From positions 138,055-202,054 of the forward strand of contig JAWWOO010000081.1 of NCBI GenBank assembly GCA_033851545.1: DNA of 64,000 bases. Direction: 5' to 3'. Numbering within the stretch: the stretch's first letter is position 1; every line of letters begins with the position of its first letter. Source of the stretch: JAWWOL01 sp033851545. Lineage in GTDB: Bacteria > Actinomycetota > Actinomycetes > JAWWOL01. The position numbers and the translations under genes were made by a program. Shown piece after piece: positions 16,224 to 25,498 of this stretch. The notes beneath the pieces were generated by a model, which was given only the letters and a program-made list of their open reading frames with translations, made no database searches and had not been told where the DNA came from.

Positions 16224-17447
16224 TCACTGCCGGTCGGGCCGCTGGGCCGGCCAGTCCAGGAGCTGCGCCCCCAGCACTGCCGCCTGCAGGGCGAACCGTT
16301 GGTCGGGGTCACCGGGATCGTGGCCGGTGAGTGCCTTCACCCTTTCGAGTCGGTAGGTGAAGGCGCGCACGGACAGGTGCAGCGAGCGCGCTGCCCGTGC
16401 GGCGTTGCCGCCGGTGTCGAAGTAGGCCCGCAAGGTGGCCAGCAGTGGCTCGGCACCACCTCGCGCGGTCAGCAGCGGGCTGAGCAGGGCGGACACCAGG
16501 TCGTTCATCGCCGCAGTGTCGCGGAGCAGCACCTGGTAGACCAAAAGGTCGGCGGCGTCGACCACGGGACCGGGCAGACCGAGCCGGTCCGCGAGCTCCA
16601 GCACGCCGCGTGCCTCGTCCAGTGACATCCGAACACCGACCGCCCCGGGTCGGGGTCTGCTCAACCCGAGGATCCACGCACCCACTCCAGAGGGTCGCTG
16701 CAGCTGCACGCCGCCCAGGCTTGCCGCTGGGGCTCCGAGCACCGCGGTGAGCTGCTGCGCGACGTGGGTAACAGCCGCCGGGTCCGGCGCTGCGAACACC
16801 ACCACGAGCAGGTCGTTCTTGCTGGTAACCAGGACGTGCGCGTCACCTTTGCTGCCGAGGATGGCGCGTTCGAGGTTGCCGAGCACCGCGGTGCCGTCGT
16901 GGAAGGGCCGCTCGGCTCGCACCACTGCCACGGCATGTGGTCCCGACAGGTCCAGTCCGTAGCCGGCCGCCCGGTCCAGCAGTCCTCGGGCATCGCTGCG
17001 CCCCAGCAGCAAGTCGTCCACGAACTCCCGGCGCTCGGCCTCCTCCCTGCGAACCAGAGAGCGCCGAGTCAGTTGGAAGCCTTCGGTCAGGGCGGCCACG
17101 GCGTCGGCACTGGCCCGCAGAACCGCCTCCCCGGCCCGGACGACGGGAAGCCGCTCGCCGCCGGCCCGCCCGACGGCCGGCAGCTGCGGCCACAATCGCC
17201 AGGCAGCGGACAGGTAGAGATCGACCAGGGCGCGCAGCGCCACCCCGGCGCGGGCGCCCTCGCCGCCGAGCTGCCGGTAGCGTGCCAGCTCGGCTCGGCG
17301 GAGCCGATGACCGCCGCCGGCGGCCCGCTCTGCGGCGGACAGGAAGTCTCCCAGCAGCGCGGGGTCCAGGCCGCCAGCGTCGCGGGCCGCGGCTTCGGCC
17401 ACCTGTCGCAGCCGGTCGGCGGCCAGCGGGTCCTCGAATGCCGGCAT
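16224..17447 (-). CDS. PucR-family transcriptional regulator
   Basis: 407 residues. The C-terminal helix-turn-helix (LRAYFDTGGNAARAARSLHL, then SVRAFTYRLERVKALTG) is the PucR/CdaR type that binds DNA at the end of a long sensor region. The middle part (AVAVVRAERPF; VLVTSKNDLLVVVF) resembles the CdaR GGDEF-like domain. AGGGGCGAGG lies before the ATG. It is divergent from terD across 123 bp, so it may regulate terD and the stress genes around it; this is inference from position. Confidence 0.88.
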   Translation of the reverse strand: MPAFEDPLAADRLRQVAEAAARDAGGLDPALLGDFLSAAERAAGGGHRLRRAELARYRQLGGEGARAGVALRALVDLYLSAAWRLWPQLPAVGRAGGERLPVVRAGEAVLRASADAVAALTEGFQLTRRSLVRREEAERREFVDDLLLGRSDARGLLDRAAGYGLDLSGPHAVAVVRAERPFHDGTAVLGNLERAILGSKGDAHVLVTSKNDLLVVVFAAPDPAAVTHVAQQLTAVLGAPAASLGGVQLQRPSGVGAWILGLSRPRPGAVGVRMSLDEARGVLELADRLGLPGPVVDAADLLVYQVLLRDTAAMNDLVSALLSPLLTARGGAEPLLATLRAYFDTGGNAARAARSLHLSVRAFTYRLERVKALTGHDPGDPDQRFALQAAVLGAQLLDWPAQRPDRQ

Positions 17448-17570
17448 CCTCGCCCCTGACTGCCGTAACCCGGCAATGAATACATCGTGACACCAGCCGT
17501 AACACTACCTGGGCTGCCGGATCGAGTCGGGCAAGAGTGGAGCCACCAACCCGAACAAGGAGGGTCAGCC

Positions 17571-18146
17571 ATGAGCGTCTCGCTCATCAAAGGCAACAAC
17601 GTCAACCTCACCAAGCAGGCACCCGGTCTCACCGCGGTGTCCGTCGGCCTCGGGTGGGATGTGCGCACCACCACCGGCACGGAGTTCGACCTGGACGCTT
17701 CCGCGATCCTGTGCACCGATGCCGGCACCGTCGTCTCCGACCGCGACTTCGTCTTCTTCAACAACCTGGCCAGCGCCAACGGCGCGGTACAGCACACCGG
17801 AGACAACCTCACCGGAGAGGGTGAGGGCGACGACGAGGTCATCAAGGTCGACCTCACCGCCGTCCCGGCCGAGGCAGCCAAGATCGTCTTCCCGGTGGCG
17901 ATCTACAACGGGGAGGCCCGCAAGCAGACCTTCGGTCAGGTACGCAACGCGTTCATCCGGGTCGTCGACCAGGCCAACGGCGATGAGTTGGCGCGCTACG
18001 ACCTGTCAGAGGACGCCGGCACCGAGACGGCCATGGTCTTCGGTGAGCTGTACCGCCACGGCACGGATTGGAAGTTCCGCGCTGTCGGGCAGGGCTACAG
18101 CACAGGACTCGCCGGTATCGCCAGCGACTTCGGGGTTCGCCTGTAA
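17571..18146 (+). CDS. terD: TerD-family stress protein
   Basis: A 191-residue cytosolic protein of the TerD/CABP family. The N-terminus MSVSLIKGNNVNLTK, the calcium-binding acidic segment TEFDLDASAI, DFVFFNN and the C-terminal YSTGLAGIASDFGV are hallmarks. These proteins bind calcium and are linked to tellurite, oxidative and phage stress responses. The start has AAGGAGGG 6 nt upstream; the open frame to 17487 is upstream spacer. It is followed by the PGPGW membrane protein on the same strand after 36 bp. Confidence 0.95.
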   Translation: MSVSLIKGNNVNLTKQAPGLTAVSVGLGWDVRTTTGTEFDLDASAILCTDAGTVVSDRDFVFFNNLASANGAVQHTGDNLTGEGEGDDEVIKVDLTAVPAEAAKIVFPVAIYNGEARKQTFGQVRNAFIRVVDQANGDELARYDLSEDAGTETAMVFGELYRHGTDWKFRAVGQGYSTGLAGIASDFGVRL

Positions 18147-18182
18147 TCCCACTGAAGGCTCATCGGAGGACGGAGGACGACG

Positions 18183-18665
18183 ATGTGGAGCACTCCCGCT
18201 GCGCGCCCTGGCGTTCGCGCCTCGATCCGGGCGGTCAGGCTGATGGCAGTCAGCATTGTCGGCGGGTTGCTGTTGGTGGCCGGACTCGCGGCGCTCATCC
18301 TGCCCGGACCGGGGATGTTGCTGTGCATCCTGGGCCTGGTCCTGTTGGCCACCGAGTACGTCTGGGCGCAGCGCAGCCTGCACTGGGCGCGACGCAAGTC
18401 CCAGCAAAGCATCGAGCGCGGCGCTGCCAGCCGGATGGCGACGTACGGCTCGATCGCCAGCGGCCTCGGCCTGCTCGTCCTAGGCATCACCGAACTCATC
18501 GTCGGGCTGCCGATCGTGACGTCGCTCGGCGCGGTGATGTTCATCGCCAGTGGCCCGGTGATCATCGGCACCACGGCCTGGTCGCGACGCCAGCACCTGC
18601 GAGCACCCGAAGGCAGCGCGTCGACAGTCGCTTGGGACCCGCCCAACCCTGCCGGGCGGGTTTGA
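18183..18665 (+). CDS. PGPGW-motif membrane protein
   Basis: 160 residues with four likely membrane segments in two pairs (SIVGGLLLVAGLAALILPGPG followed by LLCILGLVLLATEYVWA; then SGLGLLVLGITELIVGLPIV and GAVMFIASGPVIIG). The LPGPGMLLCILGL segment matches the TMPGP/PGPGW family of unknown function. A GGAGG-like site lies before the ATG. Probably co-transcribed with terD, hence part of an envelope or stress response. Confidence 0.8.
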   Translation: MWSTPAARPGVRASIRAVRLMAVSIVGGLLLVAGLAALILPGPGMLLCILGLVLLATEYVWAQRSLHWARRKSQQSIERGAASRMATYGSIASGLGLLVLGITELIVGLPIVTSLGAVMFIASGPVIIGTTAWSRRQHLRAPEGSASTVAWDPPNPAGRV

Positions 18666-18802
18666 AGTCGTACGTGGCTCCGTGAAGATCTACAAAGTAA
18701 TGACGGCCCGCGACCTCATCGCCGGCTGGCGCATCGTCCCTGCCGATCCGTTCGGAGTCCTGATCGCCGAGGTCGTCCGGGCTTCGATGCGGAGGACAGC
18801 GG

Positions 18803-19477
18803 TCAGCGCATCTTGCCGCGCGGGACTCGGCCGCCCTTGGGCATCGGGCCCTTGGGGATAGGCGGCTGGCCGGGGCCGAGCGCGCGCAGCCGCTGCTTGA
18901 CCGCACTGGTCGCCTTGCCGTCGAGGTTGCGCGGCAGCCGCAGGATGTGGTTCTGCAGCTTGCGCAGCGGCACCTGGCCGTCCTCGTCGCCGACCGAGAC
19001 CTCATAGACCGGCACCTCGGCGGCGACCCGGGACACCCGCTTCTTCTCCTGCAGCAGCAAGGCTTTCGTACGCGTCTGAGCGCCCTCGGCCACGAGGATC
19101 ACGCCCGGCTTTCCTACGACCCGGTGCACCATGTCCTGCGAGACGTTGTAGGCCACGGCCGGGGTGATCTGCCAGTCGCCGCGCATCGACTGCAGCACTG
19201 CCGCCGCGGCGCCCGGCTCGCCCTCGATCTCGGCGAGCCCGGCCTTGGTCGCGCGGCGGTAGAGCACGCCGAGCACGCCGAAGGCACCGAAGATGACGCC
19301 GATGATCGTCAGGTAGATCAGGAAGCCCAGCAGCAGCCCCAGCACCACGAACAGCGCGACGATGCCGACGAAGGCGCCGGCCATGAACAGCGGCAGCTTG
19401 GGGTCGCGTGCCGCGGTCGCCGTGTAGGCCTCCCGCAGCTGGGCGAACCGCTGACGACGGGTGCGCTTCTCGGCCAT
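18803..19477 (-). CDS. DUF4191 membrane protein
   Basis: 224 residues. A basic N-terminus (MAEKRTRRQRFAQLR) is followed by two hydrophobic segments (LFMAGAFVGIVALFVVLGLL; GFLIYLTIIGVIFGAFGVLG) and a cytosolic domain of about 150 residues ending in a Gly/Pro/Lys-rich tail (PIPKGPMPKGGRVPRGKMR). It matches DUF4191, an actinobacterial family often found directly after lipA, as it is here (30 bp gap, same strand). The function is unknown. Confidence 0.88.
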   Translation of the reverse strand: MAEKRTRRQRFAQLREAYTATAARDPKLPLFMAGAFVGIVALFVVLGLLLGFLIYLTIIGVIFGAFGVLGVLYRRATKAGLAEIEGEPGAAAAVLQSMRGDWQITPAVAYNVSQDMVHRVVGKPGVILVAEGAQTRTKALLLQEKKRVSRVAAEVPVYEVSVGDEDGQVPLRKLQNHILRLPRNLDGKATSAVKQRLRALGPGQPPIPKGPMPKGGRVPRGKMR

Positions 19478-19507
19478 GCAGCGAGGATACGGGCTCGCCG
19501 GGTGTGG

Positions 19508-20482
19508 TCAGGAAGCGGTGACCGACATCTGGTCGCCGGGACCACCGGCGGCGGCAGTACGGGACTCGATCGCCTGCTGGTAGAGCCGGCCGGCGCGATA
19601 GGACGAGCGGACCAGCGGCCCGGACAGCACGCCGGCGAAGCCGATGTCCTCGGCCTCCTCGCGCATCGCGACGAACTCCTCCGGCCGCACCCAGCTGTGC
19701 ACCGGGTGGTGGCGGAGGGACGGGCGGAGGTACTGGGTGATGGTCAGCAGCTCGCAGCCCGCTTCGAAGAGGTCCTGCATCGCCTGGGACACCTCGGCCC
19801 GCTCCTCGCCCATGCCGAGGATCAGGTTGGACTTGGTGACCAGGCCGGCCGTACGGGCCTGGCGGATCACGTCGAGCGAGCGGTCGTAGCGGAAGCCGGG
19901 GCGGATCTGCTTGAAGATCCGCGGCACGGTCTCGATGTTGTGCGCGAGCACCTCGGGGGCGCTGTCGAAGACCTGCTGCAGCAGCTTGGGGATCGCGTTG
20001 AAGTCGGGGATCAGCAGCTCGACGCCGGTGCCCGGGTTGAGGGCGTGGATCTGCCGCACCGTCTCCGCGTACAGCCAGGCGCCACCGTCCTCGAGGTCGT
20101 CCCGAGCGACACCGGTGATGGTCGCGTAGCGCAGGCCCATCGCCTGCACCGACTCGGCGACCCGGCGCGGCTCGTCGCGGTCCAGCGCCTGCGGCTTGCC
20201 CGTGTCGATCTGGCAGAAGTCGCAGCGCCGGGTGCACTGGTCGCCGCCGATGAGGAAGGTCGCCTCGCGGTCCTCCCAGCACTCGTAGATGTTGGGGCAG
20301 CCGGCCGCCTCGCAGACCGTGTGCAGCCCCTCGCGCTTGACCAGGCCCTTGAGCTCTTGGTACTCCGGGCCCATCACCGCGCGAGTCTTGATCCACTCGG
20401 GCTTGCGCTCGATGGGGGTCTGCGCGTTGCGGACCTCGAGGCGCAGCAGCTTGCGGCCCTCAGGGGAGACGGTGTCAGACAA
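19508..20482 (-). CDS. lipA: Lipoyl synthase
   Basis: A 324-residue radical-SAM enzyme that inserts two sulfurs into octanoyl groups bound to E2 and GcvH proteins. It shows both iron-sulfur cysteine sets: the auxiliary cluster at Cys57, Cys62 and Cys68 (CEAAGCPNIYEC) and the radical-SAM set at Cys83, Cys87 and Cys90 (CTRRCDFC). The C-terminal RSSYRAG serine motif, which ligates the auxiliary cluster, is present. The start overlaps the end of lipB by 8 bp. The products are needed by the E2 protein at 34.3 kb and the glycine cleavage system (gcvT at 55.6 kb). Confidence 0.97.
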   Translation of the reverse strand: MSDTVSPEGRKLLRLEVRNAQTPIERKPEWIKTRAVMGPEYQELKGLVKREGLHTVCEAAGCPNIYECWEDREATFLIGGDQCTRRCDFCQIDTGKPQALDRDEPRRVAESVQAMGLRYATITGVARDDLEDGGAWLYAETVRQIHALNPGTGVELLIPDFNAIPKLLQQVFDSAPEVLAHNIETVPRIFKQIRPGFRYDRSLDVIRQARTAGLVTKSNLILGMGEERAEVSQAMQDLFEAGCELLTITQYLRPSLRHHPVHSWVRPEEFVAMREEAEDIGFAGVLSGPLVRSSYRAGRLYQQAIESRTAAAGGPGDQMSVTAS

Positions 20483-21197
20483 GAACGTGCTCCAGACCGA
20501 GTGCGGAGAGGGGGACTTGCTGTGGGTTGGTTGCCCCGAGCACCTGGGCGAGGTGTCCCTCTACGAGGGGAAGTATGTCGTCCACCGTGATGTTCCGGCC
20601 GGTCTCCGCGCTCAGGGTGGTGACGCCGGCGTCGAGCAGACCGCAGGGGACGATCCGGTGGAAGGCCTCCAGTGAGCAGTCGGCGTTGAGGGCGAAGCCG
20701 TGCATCGCGATGCCGCGCGCGACCCGCACTCCGATGGCAGCGACCTTGCGCTCCGGGCGACCCCCCTCGTGGTCGTCCTGCTCGACCCAGACCCCGCTGC
20801 GGCCTTCGACCCGTACGGTGGCCACTCCGAGGTCGGCGCAGGTGCGGATCAGTGCCTCCTCGAGCCGGCGGACGTAGCCGACGACGTCGACCTGTCCCGG
20901 CCGTTCGCCGCCGGTCGGGGTGAGCGTAGGCACCGCAACGATCGGGTAGCCGGTGAGCTGTCCCGGGCCGTGCCAGGTGATCCGGCCGCCGCGGTCGACG
21001 TCGATGACCTCGCTGCCGTCGGTCGGCCGCTCCCAGCTGTTGGTCCGCTTGCCGGCGGTGTAGACCGGCTCGTGCTCGACCAGCAGCACGGTGTCGGCGA
21101 TGTCGCCCTCGACCCGGCGGGAGTGCAGCGCCCGCTGCCAGTCCCAGGCCTGCTGATAGGGAACCCGGCCGGCGCGTAAGAGCAGCAGGTCGGGCAT
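20475..21197 (-). CDS. lipB: Octanoyl-(acyl-carrier-protein) transferase
   Basis: A 240-residue enzyme that moves octanoate from ACP to lipoyl domains, the first step of lipoate synthesis. Recognised by the substrate-binding GGRITWHGPGQLTGYPI, the catalytic lysine (K151 in KVAAIGV), RGIAMHGFALN, and the catalytic cysteine (C185 in HRIVPCGL). It is the first gene of the lipB-lipA-DUF4191 operon, with an 8-bp overlap into lipA. A DxDRGG segment confirms the family. Confidence 0.97.
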   Translation of the reverse strand: MPDLLLLRAGRVPYQQAWDWQRALHSRRVEGDIADTVLLVEHEPVYTAGKRTNSWERPTDGSEVIDVDRGGRITWHGPGQLTGYPIVAVPTLTPTGGERPGQVDVVGYVRRLEEALIRTCADLGVATVRVEGRSGVWVEQDDHEGGRPERKVAAIGVRVARGIAMHGFALNADCSLEAFHRIVPCGLLDAGVTTLSAETGRNITVDDILPLVEGHLAQVLGATNPQQVPLSALGLEHVLV

Positions 21198-21259
21198 GAG
21201 GCCAGCCTACTTCGCGCCCGGGCCAAGCCGTGGCGAGTGCCATAAGGCGGGTAGTCGGC

Positions 21260-24200
21260 TTATCGTGGGAACGGCGCGGCGAGCCCGTGTGCGTGGCCAA
21301 TCTTCCCGGCTGCCACGCGGTTGCTGACCTCGAGCTTGCGGAGCACGTTCGACACGTGAACGCTGACCGTCTTCTTGCTGATGAAGAGCAACTCGCCGAT
21401 CTCACGGTCGCTTCGACCCGCGGCAAGCTGCCCCAAGATCTCGACTTCGCGGACGGTCAGTCCGAGGTCCGCGGCCGCCATTGCTTCAGTTGTCGGGACC
21501 GCCTCCTCGGTGTCGTGGAGCTGGAGCCGGCCTCGCTGGGCGAGACCCAGAATCCGGGCGGTCAGCGGCTCTGTGCCGAGTTCGGTGCTGATCCGCCACG
21601 CCTCGTGCAGGCACTCGCGTGCGCGCGCCCGGCCGGCGCGGCTCTCGAGCAGCGCCTCGGCCTGACGCCAGCGACAGTAGGCACGTGGGTACGGCTCGCG
21701 GGCCTCCTCCCAGAGCAGCGCGGCCTGGTCCCACAGGTCTGTGTCGGACCTGTCCAGCCGGGATCGTTCGGCCGCTGACTGGGCCTCCGCCGCAAAGGAC
21801 CGCGGCGTGAGCGTGACACCGCGTTCTTGCCGGGCGAGCACCGTGCGGTGGACCGCCGCCACGAAGTCGTCGCAGCGCATCCGCATGTTCTCCCGGTCCG
21901 GCTGGTGACAGTTCGCCCTGTTCCTGTCGTACTGGTCGGCGATGGCCCGCGCGCCCCACATGCAGAACTCGGGAAGCATGCTCTCGTCGTCGCTCTGCAC
22001 GGCGAGCGCGAGCGCCTCCTGGGCATGTGACTCAGCGACATCGGGACGGCCGAGTTCGAGCTCCAGCTCGGCGAACATGCCCAGCACAGCCGCGGCGCCC
22101 ATGACGTCGTACAGCCCGCTTGTCATCTCCCGCTCCGCGGCGAGAACCCCTCGAGCTGCTTCGAAGTGGCCACGGCGAATCATCATCGGACCGGCGAGCG
22201 TCTGCCGCCAATCCCATGACGCATGCGGGCCGAACGCGCGCGGACGGGGCCGGCGGAGAACCTGCTCGGCCTCGGTCCAGCGGCCCAGGCGGACGAGCGC
22301 CTCGACACCATTTATCGAGGCGCCGCTAAGTCGGAGACCCCACGGGTCCTCTCCTCGCGCCGCGCCATCGAACATGATCGACACGGCTTCATCGAGCCGG
22401 CTCGCGTCAAGCAGCATCGCCGCCAGATTGCGGTATGCGTGGATCAGACCTTCGGGATCGGAGGTCTCCTCGGCGATGACGAGCGAGTCGCGGAGCAGCG
22501 CGATGCCCTCGTCTTCGAATCCGAGACTGACGCGGCAACATCCCAAGGTATTGAGCGCACTGCCCTCGACCTGCCGTGCGCCGACAGCGCGGGCCTGGTC
22601 GAGCGCCTCCTGAGCGCGTTCTGCTCCAGCGACCCAGCGCGACATGAGGATGTACCAGTGCGCCTCTTCAGCCAGCAACACAGCGAGCTCGACCGAGGGC
22701 GTCGCGGCTCCCAGCAGCCCCTCGGCGCTTCGGTAGGCCCGAAATGCCGTGGCCGAGTCGCCGGTGCACCAGAGGTTTCGGCCGAGCAGGGTGTATCCCC
22801 GCGCGGCTGTCAACGGGTCCGACCGGTCGTGGGCACCCGCGATGAGGGCATTCGCGAAGTCGACCGCACGCTCGTGGGCTCCGGCGAGATAGGCGAGATC
22901 GGCGCCCTGCTCAAGCAGCTTGAGTCGATCGATGTGAGCTGCCGCTGCGGCGTCGGGCGCACGCTCGGCAGAAGTCAACGCGTGTTCCAGGAGCGTGAGT
23001 GCCTCCGGGAAGGCGCCCACGGCCACCGCGGCCCCCACCGCATCGAGCGATGGCTGCAAGGTGGCAGCCCATTCCTCAGCAGCCCACCAGTGTGCGGCCA
23101 GCTCCGCGGCGCGATGGTTTGGCGCCGTCTGTACGAGCGCCGGGTCGGCGCTGAGCGCTCTGGCGATCTCCAGGTGCATCCGAATGCGCTCGGAGGGGAG
23201 CAAGGCGTCGTACACGGCTTCACGGAGTAGTGCGTGCCGGAACACGTAGCCCGACCGCGAGGCATCGACGACCAGGATGTTCTTGTCGACGGTTTCGCTG
23301 ATGGACGCGGAGAGCTGGTCGGCGTCCGTCCTGCTGAGCCGGGCCAGGAGGTGGTGATCGGCGGTGACGCCTGCCACAGCTGCGACCGTGAGAAGTTGCT
23401 GTGCCTGCGGGGCAAGGTCCCTGACGCGGCTCATGATGACGTCTCGAAGCGCCCTTGGCAGGGGCGCCGTATCCGGACTGGCAAGCAGTTCCTCTGCGTA
23501 GAACGGGTTCCCCTGCGAACGCGTCCAGACTGAGTCGAGCAGAAGCGAATCAGGCAGTCGGCCGGTCCGGGCCTCGATCAGCGTCGCCAAATCGGCCCGC
23601 TCGAGCCCCCCGAGGTCGAGCCGTGTCACCCGGGGGTGCCGCGCGAGCTCGGTGAGCCACGGCGTCAGGGCATGGTCGGGATCGAGGTCCTCCCCACGGT
23701 AGGTGCCCAGAATGAGCACGCGCAGGTCGTCGAAGTTGCGGGTGAGGAAGTCGACCAACTGGGTGCTACCCGAGTCCGCCCAGTGCAGATCCTCGAAGAC
23801 GAGGACTATCGGTGACCGCTGGGCAGCCTCAGCGAGGGTTTCGAGGATCGATTCGAAGAACACGGTCCTGGCAAAGCCGGCGGCCGTTGGCACTCCGGCG
23901 GGGGAGAGTCTGAGCGGGTCGAGGGCTGCAGACCCGTCACGGCCGACATCAGCGCCCAGGGTGCTGAGCAACTGAGCCGGCGAGGACTGGCCCACCTGGC
24001 GGCCCAGGGTGCGGAGGATCCCCATGACCGGCGCGTACGGGAGGCCCCCCTCGGAGGGGACGCACAATCCCGTTGCCACGACGGCCCCACGCAGCCGTGC
24101 TCGGTCGCAGAACTCCTCGACCAGTCGCGATTTGCCGATGCCGGCGTCGCCGGCAACCAACACGGTCGTCGCCCGACCGCCGGCAACCTCGTCGAAGAGC

Positions 24201-24265
24201 TTGCCCAGACGTTCGAGCTCGCCGTTCCGCCCGACGAGGTCCGGCGGGGAGTGGGAGGGTGTCAT
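21260..24265 (-). CDS. Large LuxR-family regulator with AAA ATPase domain (LAL type)
   Basis: 1001 residues. The N-terminal P-loop ATPase has Walker A GDAGIGKS (39-46) and Walker B in VLVFEDLHWADSGS. A long helical, TPR-like middle region (about 350-900) follows. The C-terminal LuxR helix-turn-helix is at about 930-990 (LTVREVEILGQLAAGRSDRE, then ISKKTVSVHVSNVLRKLEVS). Proteins of this LAL/MalT-like group are ATP-dependent activators that respond to a ligand bound by the middle region. GAGGG lies before the ATG. The ligand and targets are unknown; no specialised metabolite cluster is adjacent. Confidence 0.93.
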   Translation of the reverse strand: MTPSHSPPDLVGRNGELERLGKLFDEVAGGRATTVLVAGDAGIGKSRLVEEFCDRARLRGAVVATGLCVPSEGGLPYAPVMGILRTLGRQVGQSSPAQLLSTLGADVGRDGSAALDPLRLSPAGVPTAAGFARTVFFESILETLAEAAQRSPIVLVFEDLHWADSGSTQLVDFLTRNFDDLRVLILGTYRGEDLDPDHALTPWLTELARHPRVTRLDLGGLERADLATLIEARTGRLPDSLLLDSVWTRSQGNPFYAEELLASPDTAPLPRALRDVIMSRVRDLAPQAQQLLTVAAVAGVTADHHLLARLSRTDADQLSASISETVDKNILVVDASRSGYVFRHALLREAVYDALLPSERIRMHLEIARALSADPALVQTAPNHRAAELAAHWWAAEEWAATLQPSLDAVGAAVAVGAFPEALTLLEHALTSAERAPDAAAAAHIDRLKLLEQGADLAYLAGAHERAVDFANALIAGAHDRSDPLTAARGYTLLGRNLWCTGDSATAFRAYRSAEGLLGAATPSVELAVLLAEEAHWYILMSRWVAGAERAQEALDQARAVGARQVEGSALNTLGCCRVSLGFEDEGIALLRDSLVIAEETSDPEGLIHAYRNLAAMLLDASRLDEAVSIMFDGAARGEDPWGLRLSGASINGVEALVRLGRWTEAEQVLRRPRPRAFGPHASWDWRQTLAGPMMIRRGHFEAARGVLAAEREMTSGLYDVMGAAAVLGMFAELELELGRPDVAESHAQEALALAVQSDDESMLPEFCMWGARAIADQYDRNRANCHQPDRENMRMRCDDFVAAVHRTVLARQERGVTLTPRSFAAEAQSAAERSRLDRSDTDLWDQAALLWEEAREPYPRAYCRWRQAEALLESRAGRARARECLHEAWRISTELGTEPLTARILGLAQRGRLQLHDTEEAVPTTEAMAAADLGLTVREVEILGQLAAGRSDREIGELLFISKKTVSVHVSNVLRKLEVSNRVAAGKIGHAHGLAAPFPR

Positions 24266-24305
24266 CCCTGATCCCTCGATGCCTGAGAGGGGACAGCTGG
24301 CCGGA

Positions 24306-24545
24306 TCAGCAGGGTACGTGCGGGCGGCAAACGGACAGCAGGTTGTGGACCACCGGGGTGAACGGCTGGACGGCTGCCGGCCGGATGATCCTCGATGAAT
24401 GTCCGCTGTGCCCTATGCTCGCCCGTCCCAGCGTGAAAGACAACGCCAGAATGACGACGGCCGTGAAGGTCACGACCGTATCCCGGGTCCAGCTCGCGGT
24501 ACGGCCGGCCGTGTGCTCGAGCAGGTCGATGGGTGTCTCGGACAT
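24306..24545 (-). CDS. Small single-pass membrane protein of unknown function
   Basis: 79 residues from the ATG at 24545, which has AGGAG 6-7 nt upstream. A short soluble N-terminus (MSETPIDLLEHTAGRTASW) leads into one hydrophobic segment (TVVTFTAVVILALSFTLG) and a His/Arg-rich tail with a terminal Cys-Arg-Pro-His-Val-Pro-Cys. I recognise no family. It lies 40 bp upstream of the LAL regulator on the same strand and may be co-transcribed with it. The frame stays open up to 24638 but lacks a good start there. Confidence 0.5.
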   Translation of the reverse strand: MSETPIDLLEHTAGRTASWTRDTVVTFTAVVILALSFTLGRASIGHSGHSSRIIRPAAVQPFTPVVHNLLSVCRPHVPC

Positions 24546-24662
24546 GGCAATCTCCTGCGGCTCAAGGTCACCCGTGCGGTGACCGTGGCCCACGATGTGT
24601 GACAGGAGAGTGCTGCGACATCGGGAAGTGCGCCTCATATTGGCCGTAAGGCATACCTATCT

Positions 24663-25391
24663 TCAGCCGAGGCGCCGGGGCTCCAGCACCGTCTCGGTGA
24701 CCATGCCGTCGGCGCCGCGCTCGACCCGGTAGCCGAAGACCTCGTCGCGGTCGGACACCACCTCGTACAGCTCGGTTCCGACGTAGTGCAGGCCGACCCC
24801 GTCGTCGGTCGCGTAGGACAGGGGCAGCGTGCCGTCGCCGACCAGGGAGTGCAGCAAGGGTCGACGCTGCTCCTCGGAGTCGTAGTGCACCCCGTTGCCA
24901 TAGGGGACCAGCGCGAGCCCGTTGGTGACCGGACGCAGGTCCGGCCCGAACGAGTCGGTGGTGCCACCCACGTGCCAGCACAGGGAGCCGGCGCTGACCC
25001 CGGCCAGAACCACTCCGGACTCCCAGGCCGCGCGCATCGCGTCGTCGATCCCGTGCAGCTGCCACATCGCGAGCAGACCCGCGACGCTGCCGCCACCGAC
25101 CCAGATCACGTCCTGCTCGAGCAGGTGCCGGGCCGGGTCCGCGATGTTGGGCATGGTGAACAGCTGAAGGTGGCTGGCTCGGACGTCCTCACGACCGGCG
25201 AACGCCGCGTAGAACAGCGCGTAAGCACCGAGGTTGTCGCCGCCGGCCGTCGCGAGGTAGCAGATCCGCGGACGGCTCGCGCCGGACAGCTCGAGCGCGT
25301 GGTCGATCAGCGGCCCGATCTCCCACCCGTAGCGGTCGGTCGGCCGGAAGCCGCCGCTGGTCGCCAGGATGTGCGGTTCTCGCGCGGGCAC
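24663..25391 (-). CDS. Peptidase E (S51 family, Asp-specific dipeptidase-like)
   Basis: 242 residues. The family's nucleophile elbow is GVSAGS, with Ser133 as nucleophile. The N-terminus REPHILATSGGFRPT and the VIWVGGGSVAGLL segment are typical of S51 peptidases, which cleave Asp-X dipeptides. The GTG at 25391 has GAGAGGGG 5 nt upstream and gives the normal family length; the open frame continues to 25490 and reaches into the Dha operator, which is less likely. It is divergent from dhaK1 and shares its upstream region. Confidence 0.85.
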   Translation of the reverse strand: MPAREPHILATSGGFRPTDRYGWEIGPLIDHALELSGASRPRICYLATAGGDNLGAYALFYAAFAGREDVRASHLQLFTMPNIADPARHLLEQDVIWVGGGSVAGLLAMWQLHGIDDAMRAAWESGVVLAGVSAGSLCWHVGGTTDSFGPDLRPVTNGLALVPYGNGVHYDSEEQRRPLLHSLVGDGTLPLSYATDDGVGLHYVGTELYEVVSDRDEVFGYRVERGADGMVTETVLEPRRLG

Positions 25392-25442
25392 GCTGCCCCT
25401 CTCGGTCGGGTCGGCCCACCGTACCGGCCTGCGTGAAAACTC

Positions 25443-25472
25443 TTGCGGCTCAGGCGTTCGGGCGAGTAGTCT
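25443..25472 (+). promoter_or_regulatory. Putative promoter of the first dha operon
   Basis: TTGCGG (25443-25448), an 18-bp spacer and TAGTCT (25467-25472) resemble a primary-sigma promoter. It points towards dhaK1, and the 17-bp palindrome begins 10 bp after the -10 box, at the expected transcription start. The match is weaker than those of the two other Dha promoters. Confidence 0.45.
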
Positions 25473-25481
25473 CCGCGGCAT

Positions 25482-25498
25482 ATTCGACATTACCGAAT
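25482..25498. promoter_or_regulatory. Dha operator A (TTCG-N7-CGAA palindrome)
   Basis: ATTCGACATTACCGAAT. The half-sites TTCG and CGAA are 7 bp apart. It shares 12 of 17 positions with operator B (37888-37904), including both half-sites and the central CATT. It overlaps the predicted start of transcription of dhaK1-dhaL1-dhaM1, as expected for a repressor site. The IclR protein encoded at 40.3-41.1 kb is the obvious candidate. Confidence 0.65.
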
